Assembly (NCBI GenBank): GCA_021413965.1
Contig: JAIOPI010000027.1
Span: 1 to 64,000 of the forward strand
Reading direction: 5' to 3'
Origin: Lentisphaerota bacterium
Lineage (GTDB): Bacteria; Verrucomicrobiota; Kiritimatiellia; UBA8416; JAIOPI01
Length of the DNA stretch: 64,000 nt
Shown here: positions 27,752 to 36,039 of the stretch, piece after piece
Layout: each line of letters opens with the position of its first letter
Numbering within the stretch: the first letter of the stretch is position 1
Notes under the pieces: generated by a model
The model's database searches: none
What the model saw: only the letters and a program-made list of their open reading frames with translations
Told to the model about the DNA's origin: nothing
Made by a program: the position numbers and the translations under genes

Positions 27752-28453
27752 TCAGGGGGATGGGGGGACGCGGCTGAAGGTGAAGGGGTGTACGGGACCT
27801 GCCGGGCCGCCGAGCGCCAGCGCGGCAAGGTAGCCGGGTGAGGGTTCGAGATCGATCAATGTCCGGCTGGGGGTGGCGACGATGCTTGTGTCAGCCTGAT
27901 CGAAGGCCGACCACACGCCTTCGCCTGTCAATTTGACGAGGGCTTCCTTGCGTGTCCACGTGACGAGGAAGGCGCGCCAGCGATCCTCCTCCGGGTGTGC
28001 GGCGATGGCGGCGCGTTCCCCGGCCGAGAAGAAGCGCTCGGCGACGAGGGGCCAGGACCGGGTGGGCTGCAGGCACTCGACGTCGATGCCGACCGGTCCG
28101 GACCAGGTCACGGCCAGCAGAATCAAGTCGCCGGCGTGGGACACATTGAAGGCCAGCGGGGCGGCGTCGATGTGCGGTTTCCCCTGGGCGGCATAGCGGA
28201 TGGGAACGGCGGCTGGTGGCAGGTCCAGGCAGGCGCCGAGGATCAGGCGCAGGGCGGCGCGGGCCGTGATAAAGCGCCGGCGAGCCAGGTCGACGATCAG
28301 GCGGCTGGCCCGCTCGCGTTCGTCCGGCGTCAGTGCGGACTCGAGGCGCGGATCGAGGGTGGCGGGGACGGGGGCCCGGTAGAGGTGCACGTCGTTGGCG
28401 TCTGGGGTGGCGAGGCGGGCCGGTTCCGGCCAGGGGGTATGTGCGGACAGCAT
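27752..28453 (-). CDS. 4'-phosphopantetheinyl transferase (Sfp/AcpT type)
   Basis: A 233-residue transferase that attaches the phosphopantetheine arm of CoA to acyl or peptidyl carrier proteins. The family triad motifs are present: GIDVECLQPTR near residue 114, RFFSAGERAAIAA and WTRKEALVKLTGEG (the conserved WxxKEA). Length fits the Sfp-like two-lobed type rather than trimeric AcpS. The start at 28453 was chosen because GAGAGGAG lies just upstream; another ATG at 28471 would put that site inside the gene. No biosynthetic cluster is nearby, so it may serve fatty acid ACP or a pathway elsewhere. Confidence 0.88.
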   Translation of the reverse strand: MLSAHTPWPEPARLATPDANDVHLYRAPVPATLDPRLESALTPDERERASRLIVDLARRRFITARAALRLILGACLDLPPAAVPIRYAAQGKPHIDAAPLAFNVSHAGDLILLAVTWSGPVGIDVECLQPTRSWPLVAERFFSAGERAAIAAHPEEDRWRAFLVTWTRKEALVKLTGEGVWSAFDQADTSIVATPSRTLIDLEPSPGYLAALALGGPAGPVHPFTFSRVPPSP

Positions 28454-28587
28454 GCAACTCCTCTCAGACATCGGAGTAAATCGGGGATGCGCCGCAGCGT
28501 CAAGGCTGGCGGTGAACTCAGGTCTTGATCCGCCTGTGGGGGGGCGCATAATGCGGACGGACGGAGCGAGGGAACGGGAGGGGCAAC

Positions 28588-29202
28588 GTGGGGTCGCGCA
28601 TTGGCATCCTTGGCGGGACATTCAACCCCATTCACGTGGGGCACCTGATCCTCGCGCAGAGCGCGCTCGAGACGTTCGAGCTGAGCACCGTTCTGTTCAT
28701 CCCCTGTGCCACGCCGCCGCACAAGAGCGCCACCGATCTGCTCCCCGGCAAGCACCGGCTGGCCATGATCGAGCGTGCGATCGAGTGGAATCCGTTCTTT
28801 GAATCGTCGGATCAGGAATTGCAGCGCCCGGGCATTTCCTATGCCGTAGACACCGTGGCCACGCTCTCGCGCCAGTACCCGGACGCCAGCCTGTTCTTCA
28901 TCATCGGTGCCGACACGCTGCGGGAGCTGCACAAGTGGCGTCAGATCTACGACCTGCTGGCCATATGCCGCTTCATCACGTTTGGCCGCCCCGGCGCGGA
29001 GCTGGCCTCCGTCGCCACGGCCGATTTGGGCCTGGATCCGCCGTGGCCGGACCGGTTGCGTAAGGATCTCACCGTGGGGCGCCATATCGACATATCGTCC
29101 ACGGATATTCGCTACCGGGTTGCGGAAGGGCTCAGTATCCGGTACCTTGTGCCACCGGAAGTCGAGATGTACATCGCCGAGCACGGCTTATATCGGCGTT
29201 GA
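28588..29202 (+). CDS. nadD: Nicotinate-nucleotide adenylyltransferase
   Basis: A 204-residue nucleotidyltransferase making nicotinic acid adenine dinucleotide in NAD synthesis. The N-terminal GILGGTFNPIHVGHL contains the family HxGH motif, and DISSTDIRYRVAEG is the C-terminal ISSTxIR signature. The middle segment FIIGADTLRELHKW is also characteristic. The start is GTG at 28588 behind a GGGAGGGG purine run. It precedes rsfS by 27 bases, an order common in bacteria. Confidence 0.95.
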   Translation: MGSRIGILGGTFNPIHVGHLILAQSALETFELSTVLFIPCATPPHKSATDLLPGKHRLAMIERAIEWNPFFESSDQELQRPGISYAVDTVATLSRQYPDASLFFIIGADTLRELHKWRQIYDLLAICRFITFGRPGAELASVATADLGLDPPWPDRLRKDLTVGRHIDISSTDIRYRVAEGLSIRYLVPPEVEMYIAEHGLYRR

Positions 29203-29229
29203 CGGGAGACGATCATCAGCACAGCACGA

Positions 29230-29565
29230 ATGTCCGCACTGGAATTGGCCCGGCATGCGCGGGAGGCCCTCGCCGAGAAAAAGGCGCGGGATGTGGTCCT
29301 GCTGGATGTCCGCAAGATCTCAACCGTCACGGACTATACGATCGTGGCCACGGGTGGCAGCGCCCCGCAGTTGAAGGCCATGAGCGTGTCGATCCAGCAG
29401 GCCTTGAAGAAGGAGAACCTGCAGGTGTACCGGACGGCCGGGGCTCCGGATTCGGGCTGGGTGGTGCTGGATTACGTGGACGTGGTGATTCATCTCTTTT
29501 CGGCCCAGGCTCGCGAGTACTACACGATCGAAGAGCTCTGGGCCGATGCGCCGCGGCTGCCGTAG
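29230..29565 (+). CDS. rsfS: Ribosome silencing factor RsfS
   Basis: A 111-residue RsfS/Iojap protein that binds ribosomal protein L14 and blocks subunit joining in slow growth. Typical segments are EKKARDVVLLDVRKIS, DYTIVATGGSAPQLKA, DSGWVVLDYVDVVIHLF and REYYTIEELW. The ATG at 29230 gives a family-length protein but has no ribosome-binding site at normal spacing; GGGAG at 29204-29208 lies 21 bases upstream. It sits directly after nadD, as in many genomes. Confidence 0.93.
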   Translation: MSALELARHAREALAEKKARDVVLLDVRKISTVTDYTIVATGGSAPQLKAMSVSIQQALKKENLQVYRTAGAPDSGWVVLDYVDVVIHLFSAQAREYYTIEELWADAPRLP

Positions 29566-29568
29566 CGC

Positions 29569-29639
29569 GGCTCGCCCCACCTCGGGCCGGTCGAAGATAG
29601 GCGGTCCTAAGCCGGTGGGGCGAGGCGTCCTGCCGAGCC
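29569..29639. repeat. Dispersed repeat family B, palindromic copy
   Basis: Left arm ggctcgccccacctcggg (29569-29586) and right arm ccggtggggcgaggcgtc (from 29613) to 29639 form an imperfect palindrome between rsfS and the convergent anti-sigma gene. The core gcctcgcccca and its complement recur at 11778, 13455 and 47635. It can fold as a long hairpin and could end transcription from both sides. Confidence 0.65.
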
Positions 29640-29673
29640 ATCCCCTCCCCGATCGTCACGACGCTCGATGCCT

Positions 29674-30261
29674 TTACGCCACGCTGCCTGACGGCTGTTC
29701 TGCAGCGGCGCTCGGCGCGGACTTATAGTCGGTTGTGGTGGACTCGCCCGCCTGGATGTCGGCGGCGCTGAGCTCGTCCAGCGCGAGGCCTTCCATTTTC
29801 AGGAGTTCCTGCGCCAGGGCTCGCAACCGCTCCCCCTGGTCGCCTTCCGCGGGGATCGGCGTTGCGGCGGCGGGTTCCGTGCCGGTCATGGCCGCGATGG
29901 CGTGGATCTGTGCAATGCGGTCGCCGTCACTGGAGGGCTGGTGCCAGACCCAACTGCCGACAATCAGCGCCAGGGCGGCGGCGTAGGCCAGGCCCCAGCG
30001 CCACGTGGCCGGGACGCCAAAGGCAGCAGGGCGGCGGGTGCAGGATTCGGCTTCCGCGCGGATGCGACTCATCACGGCGAGGCTCGGGCCGTTCGCCGGC
30101 AGGGCCTCTCCAGCCAGGGCGGTCAGTCGGCGCAGGTCGCCACGCCAGGCCGCGGCAGCCGGGTCGGCGGCCAGGCGCGCGTCCAGCGTCCGGCGGTCGG
30201 ACTCGCTCAGTTCGCCGGACTCCGCGAGCAGCAAGTGCTTTTCCCATTCGTCACGATTCAT
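29674..30261 (-). CDS. Putative anti-sigma factor
   Basis: A 195-residue protein whose N-terminal part (LLLAESGELSESDRRTLDAR) resembles the soluble domain of transmembrane anti-sigma factors, though without clear zinc-finger cysteines. A hydrophobic helix follows at about residues 88-105 (WGLAYAAALALIVGSWVW), then a low-complexity Ala/Glu/Ser-rich tail. It begins 18 bases after the stop of the ECF sigma-factor gene upstream on the same strand, the usual sigma/anti-sigma arrangement. Function is inferred from layout and topology. Confidence 0.7.
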   Translation of the reverse strand: MNRDEWEKHLLLAESGELSESDRRTLDARLAADPAAAAWRGDLRRLTALAGEALPANGPSLAVMSRIRAEAESCTRRPAAFGVPATWRWGLAYAAALALIVGSWVWHQPSSDGDRIAQIHAIAAMTGTEPAAATPIPAEGDQGERLRALAQELLKMEGLALDELSAADIQAGESTTTDYKSAPSAAAEQPSGSVA

Positions 30262-30279
30262 GGTCGCTCTCCATTGGCG

Positions 30280-30855
30280 TCAACCGGGCTGCAGCGCCGC
30301 ATAGTCGTCCTGCAGCAGGGGTCGCAGTTTGGTCAGCGCATACTGCATGCGCGCCAAGGCCGTGTTGATCGACACGCCCTGCACGCGCGCGATCTCTTTG
30401 AACGGCAATTCGGCCTGCACCCGCATGATAAACACCTCTCGCTGTTCCTCCGGCAGCATGGCCACGGCCGCCGCGATGCGTGTCCCGAGGTCCTGCGCCG
30501 CCAGGGCGGCCGACGGTGGCGTATTCCTGGCGGCCAGTGTGTGCGCCAGCCCGCGCCCCGCCTCGTCCTCCTGGTCCAAGCTGATCTCGGGCTTGCGCCG
30601 GCGGTGGCGGTCGATCACCAGATTGCGTGCCATGCGCACGAGCCAGCCCCCGAAATTGCCATCCCGATAGGCCTCCAGCTTGTGGATGACCTTGAACCAC
30701 ACCTCCTGGAACACGTCATCCGCCTCGGCCGGATTGCCCGTCATGTTGACGATGTACCCAAAGAGCATGTGCCGGTGCCGTTCGATCAGCCGGGACATGG
30801 CATCCACGTCGCCTGCGCGATAGAGGTCCAGCAGTTCGCGGTCGGACATATCCAT
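30280..30855 (-). CDS. ECF-type RNA polymerase sigma factor (first)
   Basis: A 191-residue sigma-70-family protein of the extracytoplasmic-function type. Region 2 is visible as IERHRHMLFGYIVNMTGN and EADDVFQEVWFKV, and region 4 as LPEEQREVFIMRV then FKEIARVQGVSINTALARM. There are no region 1 or 3 domains. AGAGG about ten bases upstream sets the ATG at 30855; a second in-frame ATG lies two codons on. Paired with the membrane anti-sigma gene just downstream, it probably responds to an envelope signal. Confidence 0.9.
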   Translation of the reverse strand: MDMSDRELLDLYRAGDVDAMSRLIERHRHMLFGYIVNMTGNPAEADDVFQEVWFKVIHKLEAYRDGNFGGWLVRMARNLVIDRHRRRKPEISLDQEDEAGRGLAHTLAARNTPPSAALAAQDLGTRIAAAVAMLPEEQREVFIMRVQAELPFKEIARVQGVSINTALARMQYALTKLRPLLQDDYAALQPG

Positions 30856-30911
30856 GATGCGAAACCTCTGGCGGCGCGTGTGCCAGCCATTCAACGGGCG
30901 TGGGCGGCGGT

Positions 30912-31604
30912 TTATTGTAGAAAGCGATGGGCCAGGACGTTGACCGCCTGGACGACGGCATAGGTCATTTCGCGCAGGTAGAAGGCCCCGAAATCGGCGA
31001 AATCGGCGAGGCGCGGCGAGGAGACCATGACGACCCAGACGCAGACGCCCAGCACATTGAAGAGGTAGATGATGGCGTAGGAGAAGATCCGGCCGTAGAG
31101 ATGGATGTCGGTCTGGTGCTGCAGCAGGCTGCCGATGGTGAAGGTGAAGTGGAAGCCCCAGGTGAAGCCGACGAGGGCCAGCCACGGCAGGTTGTAGCGT
31201 TCCACGTTGTAGAACAGCCCGAGGATGTAATAGGCGGCGACGACGAGGACGGTGTAGAGCGGGAAGAAATAGGGCGCGAGCGTGATCAGCCAGTTGTTCT
31301 TGGTGAGCGTGACACTGCCTTTGTTCTTGGAAATGGACATCTTGAGGACGCGCGCGCCCATCAGGGTTCCCCACAGGGCGTGGGTGAGTTCGTGAGCCAG
31401 GACATAGGTGCGGACGGGGCGGGGCAGGACGTAGTAGACCAGCAGCCAGAGCCCATAGCCGCCGGCCAGGGCGAGCGTGGAGGGGGGGATGAAGGCCTGG
31501 GAATCGGGGCGCACAGCCGCGGCGAGGGCCATGAGGGTTTGGGTGGCGGCCACGCAGACCGGCAACAGCAGCAGGCCGGCCAGCAATCGCAGAAGACTGA
31601 ACAT
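30912..31604 (-). CDS. M50-like membrane metalloprotease family protein
   Basis: A 230-residue multi-helix membrane protein with the zinc-protease motif HELTH within YVLAHELTHALWGTLMG (about residues 69-85). At least five hydrophobic segments surround it (for example LAPYFFPLYTVLVVAAYYI). The arrangement fits an intramembrane protease fold, but the usual second metal ligand in an NPDG-like motif is not obvious, so activity is uncertain. AAGGA upstream supports the start at 31604. It lies upstream of and co-directional with the sigma-factor gene, 56 bases apart, so a link to regulated proteolysis of the adjacent anti-sigma factor is possible but speculative. Confidence 0.72.
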   Translation of the reverse strand: MFSLLRLLAGLLLLPVCVAATQTLMALAAAVRPDSQAFIPPSTLALAGGYGLWLLVYYVLPRPVRTYVLAHELTHALWGTLMGARVLKMSISKNKGSVTLTKNNWLITLAPYFFPLYTVLVVAAYYILGLFYNVERYNLPWLALVGFTWGFHFTFTIGSLLQHQTDIHLYGRIFSYAIIYLFNVLGVCVWVVMVSSPRLADFADFGAFYLREMTYAVVQAVNVLAHRFLQ

Positions 31605-31784
31605 GCGCCTGTATCCTTTTTCGCTCACCACGCCGCGCCCTGCGCAGGTTCTTAACAAAATCGGGGCGGCGGGGAAAGGACGGGGCGACCGGGGGTGCTG
31701 GATCCACCGCCGGGTGGATCGGCGGGCCGCCGGTTGCAGAATGGGTGCGAAATGGGGTGTTCGTACGATACCGGCTTTTGGAGA

Positions 31785-31812
31785 TTGACCCCGCGGCCGT
31801 ATCCGGTAGTAT
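31785..31812 (+). promoter_or_regulatory. Promoter of rpsT
   Basis: TTGACC (31785-31790) and TAGTAT (31807-31812) are separated by 16 bases, a good match to a housekeeping promoter. It lies about 40 bases upstream of the rpsT start, with AAGGAG as the ribosome-binding site. Confidence 0.75.
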
Positions 31813-31853
31813 GCGGGGCTCAACTGACTTAGGACTTGCAAGGAGTAGGACGT

Positions 31854-32111
31854 ATGCCGCATACCAAGAGCGCCGCCAAGCGCATGCGCACATCGGGGAT
31901 CAAGCGCCAGACCAACCGTGCCGCGAAAAGCCGCCTGGCGTCGACCCGCCACCTGCTGCTCGAAGCAGTCACCAAGGGCGACAAGACCAAGGGCGAGGAA
32001 CACTTCCGCGCTTACTGTGGTTTTCTTGACAAAGCGGTCAAGCAGGGCGCCATCAAGGCGAACAACGCGAGCCGTCACAAGGCGCGCGCGGCCGTCCTGC
32101 TGAAGAAGTAA
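31854..32111 (+). CDS. rpsT: 30S ribosomal protein S20
   Basis: An 85-residue, highly basic S20 protein. It shows the family start PHTKSAAKRMRTS, the helical middle RQTNRAAKSRL and ASRHKARAAVLL near the end. It binds 16S rRNA in the small subunit. AAGGAG at 31840-31845 precedes the ATG at 31854, and a near-consensus promoter lies upstream. An in-frame ATG six codons earlier precedes the ribosome-binding site and is rejected. Confidence 0.96.
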   Translation: MPHTKSAAKRMRTSGIKRQTNRAAKSRLASTRHLLLEAVTKGDKTKGEEHFRAYCGFLDKAVKQGAIKANNASRHKARAAVLLKK

Positions 32112-32115
32112 GGTC

Positions 32116-32141
32116 ACGCCGCGCCATCCGCGCCGCGGCGT
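32116..32141. terminator. Hairpin between convergent rpsT and lptE
   Basis: acgccgcg (32116-32123) pairs with its complement (32134-32141) around a 10-base loop, just past the rpsT stop and before the lptE stop. There is no T-tract, so termination is only suggested by the position between convergent genes. Confidence 0.35.
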
Positions 32142-32142
32142 C

Positions 32143-32655
32143 TTACCAGTACTCGACGACCGCTTCCACGATATCGTGCGAGAGATCGCGCGCGGCCTCG
32201 GGCAGGGCTTGGGCCTTGGACGAGGCCATGTCTCCGGAGAAGGTGAAGGTCGCCTCCCCCTGTACGTGCCGGGTCATCATCGGCGTGTCGGATTTGGTCT
32301 TGAACAGCACCAGGTCCGCATCGATCAGCATGCGGTATTCCCGGGTGGTCTTGGTGGAATCGCGTTCCGTGCGCAGCGGCTCCAGCTTGAACCCCACCGC
32401 GGTGACCTCAAGCCGCGTATCGGCCGAGCCGGCATCGGCGATCTGCAGCGTGCCGTCGCGCTGAAACTCCCGCACCAGGGCGCGTGTGACCTCCGATTCC
32501 AGCAGCGGTTCGTCCGTCTGGTTGATGACGGCGGGCACATTCACCGTCTCGATGCCGGGCGGCAGGGTGGAGCCGAGGCGGTAGGCGCAGCCCGAGCAGA
32601 GCAGGGCGGCCATGACCGCGGCGAGGCCGGACCAACGCGCGTTACTTCTTCTCAT
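32143..32655 (-). CDS. lptE: LPS-assembly lipoprotein LptE
   Basis: A 170-residue outer-membrane lipoprotein. The signal peptide ends in the lipobox CSGC (Cys at about residue 23), followed by AYRLGSTLPPGIETVNVP, the typical start of LptE. The rest (TRALVREFQRDGTLQIAD, ATFTFSGDMASSKAQ) fits the small alpha/beta fold. LptE plugs the LptD channel that inserts lipopolysaccharide. The start at 32655 overlaps the end of the BamD-like gene by 14 bases, indicating coupling. It supports a lipopolysaccharide-type outer membrane. Confidence 0.88.
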   Translation of the reverse strand: MRRSNARWSGLAAVMAALLCSGCAYRLGSTLPPGIETVNVPAVINQTDEPLLESEVTRALVREFQRDGTLQIADAGSADTRLEVTAVGFKLEPLRTERDSTKTTREYRMLIDADLVLFKTKSDTPMMTRHVQGEATFTFSGDMASSKAQALPEAARDLSHDIVEAVVEYW

Positions 32656-33700
32656 GTGTGGTTTCCATTTGGAGTTGCAGGGCCGCGATCCGCTGATCCG
32701 CGACCAGGCGGCGTTCCGAGGTCGGAAACTTGCTGACGAAATCGCTGTAGGCGATGATGGCTGACTGGGGGCGCTTGGCGATGCGATCGTAGAAGAGGGC
32801 CCGGTCGTAGTACATGTCTGCGAGGCGGGTCTTGAGTTCTTCGGCCAGCTTCTGCGCCTCCTCGCGATGCGGGTCTCCCGGATAATTGCGGGCGAAGGCC
32901 AGCATGGCGGAGAGCGCCTCGCGGCACTGCCGCTCATCGCGCGGGCTCTTGTTCGACAGCTGGTACAGCGCGTGGGCGCGGCGGTAGGCGGCTTCTTCCA
33001 CGAAGTCGCTGCGGGGATAGCGCATCAGCAGCGTCTCGTAGGACACGACGGCCAGTTCGGGGTCGCCGGTGGCTTCCTGAATGACGCCCGCGTTGAACTG
33101 CGCTTCCGGCGCCCGTTCCCAGTTGGGGCCATTGGCCACGATCTGCTCGTAAAGCGGCACCGCGCGGCTTGGATCCTGGAACCCGGGCAGGACGAACAGC
33201 CGCCCGTGGCGCGCCGTGCGCACATCGTTGGCGAGCTGGAACTGCGTCTGTAGCACGTCCTGGTAGGGGAATGAGCCGGCGAAGTAGTGCACGAGGTACT
33301 GGTACTCGTCGAAGGCCTTCTCGTTCTTGCGGCGCCGCTTGAGGGTATCGGCGTACAGGCGCTGCGCGACGGAGGCCTCCGGCGCGTTGTGCCAGCGATG
33401 CACCAGCGCGTTCAGGGCCTTGCCCCCCTTGCGGTAGCGCTTCTTGGCCAGCAGGCGTTCCGCGTAGGCCAGCTGCTCCGCGGGCGTGTCGAACTTGGTG
33501 CGATGGAAAATCCACCCCGGCCGCTTCTGCTTCGGCGCTTCCAGATCGGTGGAGGCGTCCTCCGATTCGAGGAGGGATTCGCCGCCCCCCGCGCCGCCCG
33601 GCGAGACTTGAGCCCGGGCGGCCGGGACGTGTGCGCCAAGCGCGGCCATGAGCAGGAGGCCCAGACACCAGCGGTTCCACATCGTTCGTGGCATAAGCAT
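32642..33700 (-). CDS. BamD-like outer-membrane assembly TPR protein
   Basis: A 352-residue exported protein with tetratricopeptide-type repeats, resembling BamD/YfiO, the periplasmic helper of outer-membrane protein folding. A signal peptide is visible (hydrophobic to about residue 28, ending AARA) without a lipobox cysteine, unlike classical BamD. Repeat-like segments include AYAERLLAKKRYRKGG, AVPLYEQIVANGPNW and VVSYETLLMRYPRSDF, the last matching the signature run of YfiO repeats. It is longer than BamD (about 245). Three possible ATG starts (33700, 33694, 33682) have no clear ribosome-binding site. It overlaps lptE by 14 bases, linking outer-membrane functions. Confidence 0.75.
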   Translation of the reverse strand: MLMPRTMWNRWCLGLLLMAALGAHVPAARAQVSPGGAGGGESLLESEDASTDLEAPKQKRPGWIFHRTKFDTPAEQLAYAERLLAKKRYRKGGKALNALVHRWHNAPEASVAQRLYADTLKRRRKNEKAFDEYQYLVHYFAGSFPYQDVLQTQFQLANDVRTARHGRLFVLPGFQDPSRAVPLYEQIVANGPNWERAPEAQFNAGVIQEATGDPELAVVSYETLLMRYPRSDFVEEAAYRRAHALYQLSNKSPRDERQCREALSAMLAFARNYPGDPHREEAQKLAEELKTRLADMYYDRALFYDRIAKRPQSAIIAYSDFVSKFPTSERRLVADQRIAALQLQMETTHEKK

Positions 33701-33737
33701 AAAGGGCAGGGTATCGGCCGCGGCAATGGCGGGTCAA

Positions 33738-33768
33738 GCCTTGATTCAAGGCCTCGCTGTGCTAGGCT
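33738..33768 (+). promoter_or_regulatory. Palindrome and probable promoter of serA
   Basis: gccttgattcaaggc (33738-33752) is a perfect 7+7 palindrome with one central base. Inside it, TTGATT (33741-33746) forms a -35 box with TAGGCT (33763-33768) 16 bases on. A protein bound to the palindrome would cover the -35 box, so this may be an operator. Confidence 0.45.
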
Positions 33769-33819
33769 ATCGAATTTGCGAACAAGGCGCGCCCGCCAGA
33801 CGCGCGGACTGAGGGAGAT

Positions 33820-35397
33820 ATGAAGAAGGTACTGATCCCGACCAAGTTGGACGTGATTGCCGCGGAGACACTCAAGGCCGACGGGCAGTACGCGGTCGTC
33901 CAGGATCCGGCCGCTCCGTTGGCGGAACAGGCCACGCGCCACCCGGACGCGTACGCGCTGATCGTGCGCAGTGAGGCGGTCACGCCGGCCATCATCGATG
34001 CGTTGCCGGGGCTGAAAGTCATCGTGCGCGCTGGCGCGGGCTATAACACGATCGACATTGCCCACGCCCGCAAGCGCGGGATCGACGTGATGAACACGCC
34101 CGGCGCGAATTCCAACGCCGTGGCGGAGCTGGTGGTCGCCCTCATGCTGGCGGACGCTCGCCACCTCATTGCGGCGGATCCATCGACCCGCGCGGGGGAA
34201 TGGGAGAAGACGAAGTTCATGGGGCGCGAGCTGGTGCGCAAGACGGTCGGGATCGTGGGCCTCGGCAACATCGGGCGCCTGGTGGCCCGCCGCCTGTCGG
34301 GATTTGAAGTCACCTTGCTGGGCTATGACCCGCTGGTGGGGAGCGACCGGGCCGGCGCCTTCGGCGTGGAGTGGTCGGACCTCGAGACGCTGTTCGCCCG
34401 CTGCGATTACGTGAGCCTGCACCTGCCCGAGAACGAGCACACGCGCGGATTGGTGGGGCCGAGGCTGCTGGGCCTGATGAAGCGGGGCGCCACGCTGGTG
34501 AACTGCGCGCGCGCCGGCGTGGTCGACGAGGCGGCGCTGCGGGCCGTGAAGCGCGAGAAGGGACTGCGCTTCCTCAACGATGTGTATCCCAAGGACGAGC
34601 CGGGGCCCAAGAGCGTGGCGGACATTGCCGATATTGTGCTGCCGCATCTGGGCGCCAGCACGGCGGAGGCCAACAGCAATGCGGCGCGCCAGGCGGCCGA
34701 ACAGCTGATTGGCCTGGACCGCAAGGGTGTCACCAGCTTCATTGTCAACCGCGACATCCCGGAAGGCCTCGACCGGACGTACTGCGAGCTGGCGAACATG
34801 CTGGCGCGCATGTGCCGCTCGATGCTCGGGCGCGACATGCCGCTGAAGCTGATCGAGACCTCGTTCTACGGGCCGCTCGAGCCATACTCGGACTGGCTGC
34901 TGGTGCCGCTGGTGGCGGGCATCTGGGAGGATTTCCAGCCGAGCATGGATCATCGCGCGGCGCGCAAGTTCCTCGAGGACCGGGGCATCGACTACGCGAA
35001 CCGCAAGATCGATCCCGCCAAGGGCTACGGCAACTCCATCACGGTGGACCTGACCAGCGAGACGGAGTCCGACGTCCTGCGCCACATGAGCGTGCGCGGC
35101 ACGGTGACCGAGGGCAACCTGATGGTCTCGCGCATCAACGAGTTCGACAAGCTGTACTTCGAGCCGGCAGGCGATACGCTCATGTTCATCTACGACGACC
35201 GGCCCGGCGTGATCGGCGCCATTGGCGCGCGGCTGGCCAGCGCGGGGATCAACATCGAGGACATGCGCAATCCTCACCACGGACGCACGAACCGGTCGCT
35301 GGTGATCATGAAGATCAACCGCACGCCGCCGCCGGAGGTGGTGCAGGATATCAGCCGCACCATCGACGCCATCTCGACCTTCAGCTTCAAGCTGTAG
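33820..35397 (+). CDS. serA: D-3-phosphoglycerate dehydrogenase
   Basis: A 525-residue oxidoreductase making 3-phosphohydroxypyruvate for serine synthesis. The NAD-binding loop VGLGNIGRLVA is at about residues 146-156; the catalytic Arg is in NCARAGVVDE and the His in PHLGAST. An intervening (ASB-like) domain and a C-terminal ACT domain (FIYDDRPGVIGAIGARLAS) give the length of the long-form, allosterically regulated enzyme. GAGGGAG lies just before the ATG. A possible promoter with a palindrome is upstream. Confidence 0.94.
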   Translation: MKKVLIPTKLDVIAAETLKADGQYAVVQDPAAPLAEQATRHPDAYALIVRSEAVTPAIIDALPGLKVIVRAGAGYNTIDIAHARKRGIDVMNTPGANSNAVAELVVALMLADARHLIAADPSTRAGEWEKTKFMGRELVRKTVGIVGLGNIGRLVARRLSGFEVTLLGYDPLVGSDRAGAFGVEWSDLETLFARCDYVSLHLPENEHTRGLVGPRLLGLMKRGATLVNCARAGVVDEAALRAVKREKGLRFLNDVYPKDEPGPKSVADIADIVLPHLGASTAEANSNAARQAAEQLIGLDRKGVTSFIVNRDIPEGLDRTYCELANMLARMCRSMLGRDMPLKLIETSFYGPLEPYSDWLLVPLVAGIWEDFQPSMDHRAARKFLEDRGIDYANRKIDPAKGYGNSITVDLTSETESDVLRHMSVRGTVTEGNLMVSRINEFDKLYFEPAGDTLMFIYDDRPGVIGAIGARLASAGINIEDMRNPHHGRTNRSLVIMKINRTPPPEVVQDISRTIDAISTFSFKL

Positions 35398-35463
35398 CCG
35401 GCCGCCCGGGCCGCCGGCTAAGAGAATGGCCGCGACGGACGTTTGAGTGGTGAGGGTGTCGCC

Positions 35464-36036
35464 GTGCGGGCCCGCCTTGTGAATACATCCGGCAAAGATG
35501 CCAAAGCCGAGAAGCTGGCCGCCTTCGAGCGTCTGGTCGCGGAGTATGAAGCGCCGCTGCTGCGCTACGCGGCGCGTATCCTGCGGGATCCCAACGCCGC
35601 CCAGGATGCCGTCCAAAACGCCTTCCTGCGCCTTTACCACAACTGGTCCGAGGCGTGGGAGCCCAGCCCCCAGTTGTCCAGCTGGCTCTACCGTGTGACC
35701 CACAACGTCGCCGTGGACCACCTGCGGCGCGAGTCGCGTCTGCAGATCCTGCACCAGAAGGAGGCGGCGGAGCGGCCCCAGGATCTGCCGCCGGACCGCG
35801 GCGACGCGTTCCGTGTCAGCGACGCCGCCGCCGCCGCCGCCCAGGCGTTGCGCACCTTGGAGTTGCGCGAACAGCAGCTCGTCATCCTGAAGATATACGA
35901 GGAAAAATCGTATCGCGACATCAGTGAGATCACGGGATTGACCGTGTCCAATGTCGGCTACATTCTGCATCATGCGATGAAGAAACTGGCGCAGGCGCTG
36001 CGCACCTCCGCCAACCCGCCGGAGCGGGAGGCATAA
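35464..36036 (+). CDS. ECF-type RNA polymerase sigma factor (second)
   Basis: A 190-residue ECF sigma factor. Region 2 shows APLLRYAARILRDPNAAQDA then VQNAFLRLYHNW, and region 4 LREQQLVILKIYEEKSYRDI followed by LTVSNVGYILHHAMKKL. The start is GTG at 35464, seven bases after GAGGG (35452-35456); a TTG further upstream lacks such a site. It is three bases before the zinc-finger anti-sigma gene, so the two are probably a regulatory pair. It differs in sequence from the sigma factor at 30280. Confidence 0.9.
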   Translation: MRARLVNTSGKDAKAEKLAAFERLVAEYEAPLLRYAARILRDPNAAQDAVQNAFLRLYHNWSEAWEPSPQLSSWLYRVTHNVAVDHLRRESRLQILHQKEAAERPQDLPPDRGDAFRVSDAAAAAAQALRTLELREQQLVILKIYEEKSYRDISEITGLTVSNVGYILHHAMKKLAQALRTSANPPEREA

Positions 36037-36039
36037 GCC

